This document shows positions 1-6,795 of a stretch of 22,377 nt of DNA, one piece after another. The stretch spans positions 1 through 22,377 of the IMG/VR virus record IMGVR_UViG_3300029812_000173. One strand, given 5' to 3'. The first letter of the stretch is position 1. Each line of letters starts with the position of its first letter. Source of the DNA: a virus. The position numbers and the translations under genes are program-made. The notes below the pieces were generated by a model. That model ran no database searches, was not told the origin of the DNA, and saw only the letters and a list, made by a program, of their open reading frames with translations.

Positions 1-203
1 GAACTCATACTACTGGGGCGTTAGTTCACACAGCGATAGACGACGTAGCAAATATTACTGGATCTGTAGCAGGTGACATTTTGGCGGTAAGAGTTTATAG
101 GGATTCAAGTGATGGGGTAAATGATACTTTAGCGGTTGACGCTTGTTTAATTCAAGTTCATTTACACTTTATAATGGACAAGTTAGGTGAGCCAACTTCA
201 TAA
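1..203 (+). CDS. C-terminal end of a virion (tail/appendage) protein, partial
   Basis: The reading frame is open from the window edge (first full codon at base 3) to a TAA at 201-203, giving about 66 residues. The visible part is beta-rich and contains a segment reading AGDILAVRVYRDSSD followed by DACLIQVHLHFIMDKLGEPTS. From memory, this pattern (hydrophobic-R-hydrophobic-YRD, then a D-A-x-L-hydrophobic strand and a short polar tail) is common at the C-termini of phage structural proteins, but no specific family can be assigned from so short a piece. It ends six bases before the PAAR gene, so the two are probably co-transcribed as part of the tail/baseplate operon. The length, domain layout and exact role of the whole protein lie outside the window. 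Confidence 0.7.
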   Translation, partial: THTTGALVHTAIDDVANITGSVAGDILAVRVYRDSSDGVNDTLAVDACLIQVHLHFIMDKLGEPTS

Positions 204-209
204 GTAGTA

Positions 210-566
210 ATGATAGAATTTGGATTGGTGATTTTAATGTTTGGGATTTTTGGATCACAGCAATTTGGTTCTTCTTGGCATATTCCAGTACCTATAGGTG
301 TTGGAGGTAATATATCTGTAGTAGGGGATTCATCAAGTCATGGGGGCTCTATTATAAGTAGTAATCAAGATGGTACATTATTAGTCGGGGGAGTTGCTGT
401 GGCGGTTGCCGGTGCTATACTATTATGTCCCATACATGGTCCAAAGCCAATTACACCCACAACGGTTAAAAGTTTTTGTAATGGGAAATTAATCTTAACA
501 AATGGAGCGATAGCGGGTTGTGGAGCTCTTATAATCAGCCCTGATCGTTCCGTGTATGTCGAGTAA
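210..566 (+). CDS. PAAR-domain baseplate spike tip protein
   Basis: This 118-residue protein is a PAAR-repeat protein, the small zinc-stabilised cone that sharpens the central spike of contractile phage tails and type VI secretion needles. The diagnostic pattern is visible: GDSSSHGG at residues 39-46, then LLCPIHG at 71-77, an NGKLILTNGAIAGCG segment at 91-105 and a short beta C-terminus. The four expected metal ligands are present (His44, Cys73, His76, Cys104). No toxin or other extension follows the PAAR core, so this is a plain spike tip. The start is uncertain: ATG 210 gives a hydrophobic N-terminus of about 15 residues, whereas ATG 237 (residue 10) has a GGTGA ribosome-binding-like stretch about 8 bases upstream and may be the true start. 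Its neighbours (virion protein before, gp25 and J proteins after) support a baseplate role. Confidence 0.88.
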   Translation: MIEFGLVILMFGIFGSQQFGSSWHIPVPIGVGGNISVVGDSSSHGGSIISSNQDGTLLVGGVAVAVAGAILLCPIHGPKPITPTTVKSFCNGKLILTNGAIAGCGALIISPDRSVYVE

Positions 567-717
567 CCTTTTATACCTATTATAGTAGTTCGTCAATGAC
601 AGGCGGAGATAGGACGGTTAAATCAAGTGTTAGGAGGTGGGTTGAGTACGATATAGGAGTTTGTTGGAGGAAAAGAAGAAATAGGCCTCCTCGCCTGTTT
701 TTGGTTATTACCCCTTT
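567..717. other. Non-coding gap, purine-rich, with long-range complementarity
   Basis: No credible gene is seen between the PAAR stop and the 3' end of the reverse-strand gene. The stretch is rich in G/A and contains several Shine-Dalgarno-like runs (AGGAGG at 632-637, AGGAG near 655, GGAGG at 666-670). None leads to an open frame of more than a few codons. Bases 599-605 (ACAGGCG) are perfectly complementary to 692-698 (CGCCTGT). The downstream arm of that pairing is also the 3' arm of the local hairpin annotated at 677-702, so the two structures exclude each other. AGGAGG 632-637 is also complementary to CCTCCT 686-691, the loop side of the same hairpin. It may be a decayed gene, a folded 3' UTR, or both. 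Confidence 0.45.
677..702. terminator. Hairpin with T-run, probable terminator; copy 1 of a flanking repeat
   Basis: AGGC at 683-686 pairs with GCCT at 693-696 around a six-base loop. A G and five T residues follow on the plus strand, which suits an intrinsic terminator for the tail operon, though the stem is short. Read on the minus strand, the same hairpin lies just past the end of the reverse gene and is followed by a U-rich stretch, so it could serve both directions. The 21-bp unit 677-697 recurs at 1128-1148 with 18 of 21 bases identical. The stem and its AGAAAT lead-in are conserved and only the loop differs. Confidence 0.5.
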
Positions 718-1035
718 TTAATTGTTGTGTAGAGCAGGGGCACCTTCACTTTCCCAAGTACATTTTACACTGTACGAAAAAGGAGTACACCAAGCTTCAG
801 GAATAATAGATGTCACAATATCTATTATCTCTTTTCCTTGCTCTGGAGATAGTCTGTCTTTTGGACCTTGACGCTCTCTAGCAGATACCTCTATTTTATG
901 GCTAAACCTATTCCCAATTCGAGGATCTTTATAACTAGTTTGAATGTAGTACCCTTTGTCCTTTAAAGCTTTCCTAAGCTCTTTTCTACGGGGGTCAACT
1001 ATGGCCCGTTTACTTGTTGGGTTTGCATAAGACAT
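718..1035 (-). CDS. Small basic protein of unknown function, reverse strand (moron-like)
   Basis: I do not recognise this 105-residue protein. The frame extends upstream to a TTG at 1050. ATG 1035 is the better start because it is preceded, at normal spacing, by AAAGGA. The N-terminal half is strongly basic (SKRAIVDPRRKELRKALKDKG) with a likely short helix. The middle carries YKDPRIGNRFSHKIEV, and a helix-like LSPEQGKEIIDIVTSII precedes a C-terminal segment with two cysteines. There is no signal peptide or membrane segment. It is the only convincing minus-strand gene here and interrupts an otherwise plus-strand structural operon. Near-identical hairpin repeats lie at each side and a promoter-like palindrome lies at its 5' side. 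That layout is typical of morons, autonomously transcribed accessory genes in phage genomes. A regulatory or host-takeover role is possible but not shown. Confidence 0.6.
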   Translation of the reverse strand: MSYANPTSKRAIVDPRRKELRKALKDKGYYIQTSYKDPRIGNRFSHKIEVSARERQGPKDRLSPEQGKEIIDIVTSIIPEAWCTPFSYSVKCTWESEGAPALHNN

Positions 1036-1084
1036 ACAATGTCCTTTCAAAAAAAGTTAATAATTGGTTTTGTTCCTTACATTT

Positions 1085-1101
1085 AAAGTATAATATACTT
1101 T
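1085..1101. promoter_or_regulatory. 17-bp perfect palindrome with divergent -10-like hexamers
   Basis: Bases 1085-1101 form AAAGTATA-A-TATACTTT, an exact inverted repeat about a central base. On the plus strand it holds TATAAT at 1089-1094, a consensus -10 box, but with only poor -35 candidates (TTGGTT at 1064, 19-base spacer). On the minus strand it holds TATTAT, with TTGTTT 17 bases upstream, a weak sigma70-like promoter for the small reverse gene. The palindrome lies between the divergent starts at 1035 (minus) and 1205 (plus), so it could be a shared divergent promoter, an operator, or both. Confidence 0.45.
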
Positions 1102-1127
1102 TGAGGAAATACAAACAAAAAATAAAA

Positions 1128-1167
1128 AGAAATAGGCATTCTTGCCTGATAAGAATTTGTGCTTATC
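1128..1167 (+). promoter_or_regulatory. Folded leader ahead of the gp25-like gene; copy 2 of the flanking repeat
   Basis: Two hairpins stand in tandem 38 bases before the gp25-like start. The first is AGGC 1134-1137 with GCCT 1144-1147 (loop ATTCTT). The second is GATAAG 1148-1153 with CTTATC 1162-1167. The loop of the first, ATTCTT 1138-1143, is also perfectly complementary to AAGAAT 1151-1156, so the region can adopt either two hairpins or a pseudoknot-like or alternative pairing. The first hairpin is the second copy of the 21-bp repeat at 677-697. No T-run follows, so it is unlikely to be a simple terminator. A role in mRNA stability or translation of the baseplate mRNA is inference. Confidence 0.4.
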
Positions 1168-1204
1168 CTGGTTGTAACATTACTATAAAGTGAGGAATTA
1201 GTAA

Positions 1205-1600
1205 ATGTCGGTTAAAATTGAGACTGTCTGGTCTGATTTGGATCATCGTTTAATTCAAGATGCTCAAGGATCTTTAAAGAAGGTTATTAATGTTCAAGCG
1301 GTTATGTCCTCTGTGGATAATATACTTAGAACATCTAAGAATGAACGTGTAATGTTGCCCAGTTTTGGGTCAAGTCTTAAGAATATGGTTTTTGAATCTA
1401 TGAATAGTTCTTTAATAGATTTAATATCACAAAATATTAAAGATGAAATAGAATTGTGGGATAACCGAGTTGTTGTTTCCCAGATCCGGTATTTGGAAGA
1501 ACCCGATAATAATTCAATTGTAGTTGAGATTGCCTTTGTAATAAAAGGATTCCCTAAGATTTTCAAACAGGAGATTACTATAAGGGGGGAGGCCGGATAG
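1205..1600 (+). CDS. gp25-like baseplate wedge protein (GPW/gp25 family)
   Basis: This 131-residue protein has the size and pattern of the T4 gp25 / P2 gpW family, a small lysozyme-like-fold component of the inner baseplate that links wedge proteins to the first sheath ring in contractile machines. Visible family hallmarks are the segment VDNILRTSKNERVMLPSFGSSL (about residues 37-58), with the conserved N-x-R-x-x-x-P-x-F-G core, the following helix ending in ISQNIKDEIELW, and a C-terminal beta hairpin carrying VSQIRYLEEPDNNSIVVEIAF. The start is supported by GAGG nine bases upstream. The J-like wedge gene follows after a 77-base gap, the order usual in myoviruses. That gap holds what looks like the remnant of a homing endonuclease. 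Confidence 0.9.
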   Translation: MSVKIETVWSDLDHRLIQDAQGSLKKVINVQAVMSSVDNILRTSKNERVMLPSFGSSLKNMVFESMNSSLIDLISQNIKDEIELWDNRVVVSQIRYLEEPDNNSIVVEIAFVIKGFPKIFKQEITIRGEAG

Positions 1601-1606
1601 AACATC

Positions 1607-1693
1607 ATGATGAAGGAAGAATGGAATGAGTACCAAGAAATTAATAAAAAAGTTTTGAATTTTAATAGGGTACAGCTATGGCAAATTTGTTGA
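1607..1693 (+). pseudogene. Remnant N-terminus of an HNH-type homing endonuclease
   Basis: A 28-codon frame opens at ATG 1607 and begins MMKEEWNEYQEI before losing resemblance and ending at TGA 1691-1693, inside the J-like gene. The first residues match the start of the two intact endonucleases nearby: MTKEEWNKYKDL at 8045 and MMVENWEQYKDL at 3381. The Cys-rich module and the nuclease domain are missing. It lies at a gene junction of the baseplate operon, as the intact copies do. The most likely history is insertion followed by deletion of almost the whole gene, leaving a scar that still overlaps the next gene's start. Chance similarity over about ten residues cannot be wholly excluded, and the scar might still be translated as a leader peptide. 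Confidence 0.55.
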
Positions 1694-3381
1694 ACTATTG
1701 TAATTACTCGTTTGAAGATCTTGTCCTGCAGCTTCAGAATCGACTAAAAAGTAAGGCGGCTTGGTTGGACATCTATAGATCTTCCACTGGTGAGATGCTA
1801 ATAGAACTTCTTGCATATTGTTTGAATTTAGGAATGTTTTATACTGAACGAAGGGCAGAAGAATCATATCTTCCAACCGCACAATTACTTTCTAGTGTAA
1901 AGAATTTAGTTTCACTTTTAAATTATTCACCTAAAAGAAAAACATCATCTACAGGTAATTTGACATTTAGCATTGCTGCATCATCAGATAAGATAGTTTA
2001 TATTCCTAAGTATACTGTGTGTAAGGATGCCGCCGGTCTTGGATTCTTAACAAATGAATACGCGGCAATAGAAAAAGGTCAAACTTCAGTTTCTGTGGTT
2101 ACCATTCAAGGAGAATTGAATCGTTTGGAAGTTACTTCAAACGGTTCAGCTAATCAGGAGTATAATATAAACAATACTTCTGTTGAAAATTCAGCAACTA
2201 CCAGCAATCCAACTTTAAGAGTTATAGTAGATGGAACTGAATGGACTGTAGTAAGTTCATTTATAAATAGTTTAAATACAGATCAACATTATCGAATTAT
2301 TGATGAAATGGATGATACTGTAACTATTCAATTTGGGGATGATGTAAATGGGGCTGTCCCGGAATCAGGTTCAATAATTATCATGCAGTACATTGCGTCT
2401 GATGGATTAGATGGAAATGTCACATTCGCTGATAAGATTACTACGGTAAGTTCGACTATCTATGATGAAGATGGAACTGCTGTGGATGTGACTGTAACTA
2501 ATTCAGGTTCATTTCTTGGGGGAGATGCTGCAGAAAGTATAGAAGAAATTCGGTATGAAGCTCCACGAGTGTTTAAGACAGGAGATAGGGCTGTAAATAG
2601 GAGGGATTTCATATCTCTTCTTGAGAATTATGCAGGAGTAGCCAATGCTAACGTTTGGGGTGAAAATGAAGAAGCAGAGGCAGCGGGTGTTTCAGTAGTT
2701 GCTAGTATGTTAAATAAAGTAAAAATGTGCATATTGTTACAAGAATGGGAATTGCCCGGAACGACTTTTAAGGCTACCTTATCAGATTATCTTTATAATA
2801 AATCAATGCTTACAGTTAAGTATGAATTTGTTACTCCAGTTATACTGTTGGTTATTCCAGTTCTTACTGTTAAAGTAGCTGAGGGGCATTCAATGTCACA
2901 GGCTCAAGCGGATTTAGAATCAGTTTTAACTACAAAATTCGTTCTTGGTAGTACGACTAAGTTGGGTACAATAATTAAGTACAGTGAAATACTTTCAGCT
3001 GTTCATGATCTTGAAAACGTAGCATATGTAACGATGGTCCTGGAGGTAAAGAAAGCTTTATCTAGTAGTTATGATTCAACATATGATTGGAGTGAAGCTC
3101 TTGATGCAACAGATGTTAAACCTGAGACATGTCGGGTATTTGTAGATGGAACTTGCACGGTTACAGATGTGGATAATGGTGATGGTACTGGAACATTTAC
3201 TGCTTCTGGAATTACTGGAGCTATAAATTATACTACTGGAATAATTTCTTTAGATATAGCTCCTGCTGCTTCAGCGGTTTATGTCCGATATCAGCAGGAT
3301 GAAAATGGAAATGTGATTCCTTCATCTCAACAAATTTGTAAACTTGAAGATGTGGATGTAGATAGTATATCGATGGAATAA
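1678..3381 (+). CDS. Baseplate J-like protein (gp6-type wedge subunit)
   Basis: This 567-residue protein belongs to the baseplate J family (P2 gpJ, T4 gp6), whose dimers form the wedge ring joining the baseplate periphery to the hub. The N-terminal 90 residues are helical (SFEDLVLQLQNRLKS, then an E-R-R-A-E-E-S-Y-L-P segment) as in other J proteins. The centre is beta-rich and contains FGDDVNGAVPESG (around residues 220-232). The strongest hallmark is GDRAVNRRDFISLLENYAGVA at about 301-321, followed by NVWGENEE. Beyond the core, about 90 extra C-terminal residues form a beta-rich segment containing DGDGTGTFTASGITG, perhaps a small surface domain. ATG 1678 has an AGGG about 9 bases upstream. 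Its stop overlaps the next start by one base, which couples its translation to the inserted HNH gene. Confidence 0.93.
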   Translation: MANLLNYCNYSFEDLVLQLQNRLKSKAAWLDIYRSSTGEMLIELLAYCLNLGMFYTERRAEESYLPTAQLLSSVKNLVSLLNYSPKRKTSSTGNLTFSIAASSDKIVYIPKYTVCKDAAGLGFLTNEYAAIEKGQTSVSVVTIQGELNRLEVTSNGSANQEYNINNTSVENSATTSNPTLRVIVDGTEWTVVSSFINSLNTDQHYRIIDEMDDTVTIQFGDDVNGAVPESGSIIIMQYIASDGLDGNVTFADKITTVSSTIYDEDGTAVDVTVTNSGSFLGGDAAESIEEIRYEAPRVFKTGDRAVNRRDFISLLENYAGVANANVWGENEEAEAAGVSVVASMLNKVKMCILLQEWELPGTTFKATLSDYLYNKSMLTVKYEFVTPVILLVIPVLTVKVAEGHSMSQAQADLESVLTTKFVLGSTTKLGTIIKYSEILSAVHDLENVAYVTMVLEVKKALSSSYDSTYDWSEALDATDVKPETCRVFVDGTCTVTDVDNGDGTGTFTASGITGAINYTTGIISLDIAPAASAVYVRYQQDENGNVIPSSQQICKLEDVDVDSISME

Positions 3382-4055
3382 TGATGGTTGAAAATTGGGA
3401 ACAATACAAAGATTTAGAATACTACCCAGACAGAGTCTGTAAGTGTGGTTGTGGTGGTAGAATAAAAGTACATCCCATGCATAAATATCATGGTATTCCT
3501 AGATTTATGCATGGTCATAATTCTAGAAGTAATCATGGAATGAAAGGAAAACATCATACTGAAGAATCCAAACAGAAAAGTCGGGAAAGCCATATAGGTA
3601 GACCCTCGGAGAAAAAAGGTAAAACATATGTCAAAATGTATGGTGAGGAAAAGACAAAAGAAATAAAACAAAAAATAGGGAAGGCTCATAAGGGCAAAGA
3701 ACTTTCTGAAGAACATAAGCAGAAAATAAGAGATGCAGAGACGGGCCCCAATCATTATAATTGGCAAGGAGGACCTGCTCTTGGTGATTATCCATTAGAA
3801 TTTAACAAAGAATTTAAAGAATTTATTAGAGAAAGAGATAATCATACTTGCCAACTTTGTGGGAAAACAAAAGAGGAAAATGGAAGAAAATTAGATGTCC
3901 ATCATATTTATTATGACAGAGCTAACTCTGATATGGATTCAGAAAGATTTGTAGCCCTTTGTCGGGGTTGTAATTCAAAAGTAAATTTTAATAGAGAGTA
4001 TTGGACTCAATTTTTCCAACAGAAACTGGAAGAGTTAAGGTATGAATTAGTGTAG
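3381..4055 (+). CDS. Free-standing HNH homing endonuclease with Cys-rich and NUMOD-like modules
   Basis: This 224-residue protein cuts DNA with an HNH (beta-beta-alpha metal) domain and is best read as a selfish homing endonuclease. Domains in order: a Cys-rich module CKCGCGGRI (residues 20-28) followed by HKYHGIPRFMHGH (34-46); two NUMOD3-like DNA-binding motifs (GKHHTEESKQKSRESHIG around 56-73 and KGKELSEEHKQKIRD around 104-118); and the nuclease at about 145-212, with CQLC at 157-160, the catalytic-type HH at 174-175 and CRGC at 194-197. The first 77 codons resemble the 8045 gene, with a 50-bp stretch 49/50 identical at DNA level. It starts in a one-base overlap with the J gene's TAA, with a second ATG at 3384. 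It sits between two structural genes and disrupts neither. The true cut site is unknown. Confidence 0.9.
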   Translation: MMVENWEQYKDLEYYPDRVCKCGCGGRIKVHPMHKYHGIPRFMHGHNSRSNHGMKGKHHTEESKQKSRESHIGRPSEKKGKTYVKMYGEEKTKEIKQKIGKAHKGKELSEEHKQKIRDAETGPNHYNWQGGPALGDYPLEFNKEFKEFIRERDNHTCQLCGKTKEENGRKLDVHHIYYDRANSDMDSERFVALCRGCNSKVNFNREYWTQFFQQKLEELRYELV

Positions 4056-4072
4056 AGTTGAGGAAGTTAACG

Positions 4073-4576
4073 ATGAAAAAATTCCATGAATTAGAACAAA
4101 TATGGACAATTAGCCAAATACACAATGGTGAAATTCTTTGGACGGAAACAAAGAAAAATATAGTTCCAAATGAGGGGGAAAAAGCTTTTGTAGATACATT
4201 TTATCGAAAGAATGCTGATTTATATTTTGCCGCGGATACTTTTTATGTTGGACTTTATTACGGTAGCGTGGGTGAAAGTACCGTACTTGCTACTATTCCC
4301 GGTGAGCCCAGCGGTAATGGTTATAGTCGAGTAGCAATTGAAAGATCTACTGTGGGTTGGCCCACTATAGAAGAGCATGAAAATGATTGGCGGGTTGTAT
4401 CTAAAACGATAACAATTACAGCTTCCGGTGGGAGTATTGGTCCAGTTAACGGAGCTTTTTTGTGTACTTCCTCAGATGGTACTGGAGTACTTATAGGTGC
4501 TGTGGCTATGAAAGTATCTAGGAACATTCCTGCTGGGGATAAAATTGAATTTGTGATAAGAGCGAAGCAAAAATAA
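4073..4576 (+). CDS. Small phage tail/baseplate protein of unknown role
   Basis: This 167-residue protein begins at ATG 4073, with GAGG nine bases upstream. An in-frame TTG at 4058 is a less likely start. I recognise the pattern as one that recurs beside baseplate genes in environmental phages: an opening WTISQIHNGEILWTETKKNIVPNEGEK, then GEPSGNGYSRVAIERSTVGWP (about residues 77-97), then DWRVVSKTITITASGGSIGPVNGAFL (about 105-130). The fold looks all-beta. No enzymatic motif, signal peptide or membrane segment is seen. Its position after the J-like gene and before the large adhesin suggests a baseplate-peripheral or fibre-attachment component. That is inference from position only. Confidence 0.72.
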   Translation: MKKFHELEQIWTISQIHNGEILWTETKKNIVPNEGEKAFVDTFYRKNADLYFAADTFYVGLYYGSVGESTVLATIPGEPSGNGYSRVAIERSTVGWPTIEEHENDWRVVSKTITITASGGSIGPVNGAFLCTSSDGTGVLIGAVAMKVSRNIPAGDKIEFVIRAKQK

Positions 4577-4593
4577 TTTGATAAGGGATTTAT

Positions 4594-6795
4594 ATGGGTG
4601 CTGCAACTTTCATACTAGTTGGGACAAGAGACGCTACTAAGAATGTTAGCGTTTGGGGTTTGGCTGCAGATGGGTCCGGAGAATGGACTTATGATACTGG
4701 TGCTAATACTAACACCATTGTTCAAGATGGTTCTGGCAATGTTTATGTAGGAGGTGTTGCTTATGATGCCGGAGGAGGTTTGAAGAATGTTTGGAAATTG
4801 TCTTCTTCCGGTGCATTGGTAGACAGTGTTTATGTCAGTACTATGGCCAGTGTTTGGCAGTTAGCCATAGATGCCAATTATCTTTATGTGGCGGGTACTG
4901 GAGCATATCGATTAGATTTGGATTTGACAAATGAGGCTATGATAACAGGTAGTGGTTCTCGTTATGCAATTGGGGTCGATTCTTTTGGCAATATTTATGT
5001 TGGAGGCGGAGGCACTCCTGTTACCTTAATTAAATACGATTCGAGTTTTGCTTATCAATGGTTAGAAGATACTAATGATAAATTGTATAGTATTGATTTT
5101 CTTGCCAATCAAGATGTTATTGTAGGTACGAGTGACGGGGAAATACGAAGATACGCTGCTGATGGATCTAGTCCGAATGAAGGAGATTGGGCACATGTTA
5201 TGATGGCTTTTGGTCCCTGTTGCAGAGCACGAATTTACAACGATGTTATTTATGCAGCGAGACACAATGGTAGTGGAGTAGGTGATACGTTCGTGGTCTT
5301 AAATTCTAGTGGGGCGCGACAATGGGGTGACGGCCCGACCTATATAGCAGATTTAGAAGATGTAGTTTTTAATAGTTCCGGGGTGCCCTTTGTAGTTGGG
5401 CCACTACGCAATAACTTCAATATAATGGAGGTGGATACCGTTAATGAGGAATTACGAGGTATCATGATAGCGGATTATGCACTTGGGGATTTTAAAGACA
5501 TACTTCTTGTAGATTCTTCTTATGAGTATTCTCCGGATTTATCTGATGTTGAAGGTCAATGGACTTTGAATGATAATGCGGGTACCCCTGTGGTTCTTGA
5601 GGAAGCCTACGGTCGGAATGGCACAGCTTCTAAGAATACATCAGCTATGACAACTGCCGGAAAAATCAACACAGCTTTAAGTTTTGTTCGTGCGGATAAT
5701 GATGAGGTGGATTTGGGGGATAACGCTGCTTGGGAGCTTACTCCATCACAAGATAAAACTTATGCTTTTTGGTGTAATTGGTCACAGAATGGATCCAATA
5801 ATTTTAATGTTATATTTCATAAGTATTATCATCCAACGTCGGTAGGTATTTCTTGTGTAATTGTACGTATTTTGAAATATATTAAAACAACCATATGGTG
5901 GGTAGATGCGAGTACTACTATCACGAATACAACCGGTTTGGATTTGGATGCGACAGGGTGGTTTTTAGTAGTTATACGGGTGGATAGAAGCGGCCAATTG
6001 TGGATATCTATTAACAATGGAGCCTATACCTCTGTACAAGATATTTCAGCAAAGGAAGCAGATGATTTAAGTAGTTCCCAAGCCCTTATGCTGGCTCAAG
6101 GTCAGCCAATAAATATTGATTGGGAACGATTTGAAGGTGATTTGGATAACTTTGCCATTTGGAGTAGAATACTTACACAAGAAGAAGAGGCATTGCTTTG
6201 GAATGGTGGCTCCGGTTCCGAAGATTTTGGTTTAGTAACTGCTCCAACTATAACAAGTCATCCAATTAGTCAAACTAAAAGTGTTGGTGATAGTGTTACA
6301 TTTTCCGTAACAGCAACTGGAGATCCAGCCCCAACATATCAGTGGAAGAAAAATGGTGGGGATATACCCGGAGCGACAAGTAGTAGCTATACTATTCCTT
6401 CAGTAGTTGTAGCTGATGGTGCGGATTATACTTGTGTGGCTACAAATGCGGGGGGTTCAGCTACTTCTAACGCGGCTACATTGTCTATTCGTCCATATAT
6501 ATCAGCACAATCCTCAAGTATGGCAGTTAGTTTGGGGGCAAAAATTACACTATCTATTACTGCTGGTGGGCATCCTCCAGTGTTAACCTATAAATGGTAT
6601 AAAGATGGTGTAGAAGTAGTCGGCAAAACGGAATCTACAATAGATGTGTATCCTACTTCCAGGGTTACTTATAAATGTATAGTTACAAATGGTACGGATC
6701 CTACTACTTCAGCGGACATAGTACTTACTATAACAGATAATCCATATACTTGGAATCCTTTCAATTTGACTTTGGATTCTGGGAGGGCTGAGTAA
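4594..6795 (+). CDS. Large beta-propeller / LamG-like / Ig-like virion adhesin
   Basis: This 733-residue multidomain protein looks like a receptor-binding or decoration protein. Residues 1-300 carry repeated blades resembling a beta-propeller (DGSGNVYVGG near 45-54, DANYLYVAGT near 93-102, DSFGNIYVGG near 129-138, a degenerate one near 173-182). Residues about 310-545 resemble a LamG/concanavalin-like carbohydrate-binding domain (VEGQWTLNDNAG, then LSFVRADNDEVDLGD, ending ILTQEEEALLWNGGSG). Two Ig-like domains follow: about 551-635, with YQWKKNGGDIPGATSSSYTI and ADYTCVATNAGGSATS, and about 636-715, with YKWYKDGVEV and VTYKCIVTNG. Ig-like domains on phage surfaces are known to bind carbohydrates weakly. 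The start has AAGGGA at good spacing. The stop overlaps the gpI-like start by one base, so the two are translationally coupled. Confidence 0.85.
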   Translation: MGAATFILVGTRDATKNVSVWGLAADGSGEWTYDTGANTNTIVQDGSGNVYVGGVAYDAGGGLKNVWKLSSSGALVDSVYVSTMASVWQLAIDANYLYVAGTGAYRLDLDLTNEAMITGSGSRYAIGVDSFGNIYVGGGGTPVTLIKYDSSFAYQWLEDTNDKLYSIDFLANQDVIVGTSDGEIRRYAADGSSPNEGDWAHVMMAFGPCCRARIYNDVIYAARHNGSGVGDTFVVLNSSGARQWGDGPTYIADLEDVVFNSSGVPFVVGPLRNNFNIMEVDTVNEELRGIMIADYALGDFKDILLVDSSYEYSPDLSDVEGQWTLNDNAGTPVVLEEAYGRNGTASKNTSAMTTAGKINTALSFVRADNDEVDLGDNAAWELTPSQDKTYAFWCNWSQNGSNNFNVIFHKYYHPTSVGISCVIVRILKYIKTTIWWVDASTTITNTTGLDLDATGWFLVVIRVDRSGQLWISINNGAYTSVQDISAKEADDLSSSQALMLAQGQPINIDWERFEGDLDNFAIWSRILTQEEEALLWNGGSGSEDFGLVTAPTITSHPISQTKSVGDSVTFSVTATGDPAPTYQWKKNGGDIPGATSSSYTIPSVVVADGADYTCVATNAGGSATSNAATLSIRPYISAQSSSMAVSLGAKITLSITAGGHPPVLTYKWYKDGVEVVGKTESTIDVYPTSRVTYKCIVTNGTDPTTSADIVLTITDNPYTWNPFNLTLDSGRAE

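Noticed and set aside
1294-1608. Reverse-strand open frame of 104 codons opposite the gp25-like gene
   Set aside because: It is the shadow of a well-supported gene, with low-complexity Ser/Ile-rich translation and no ribosome-binding site.
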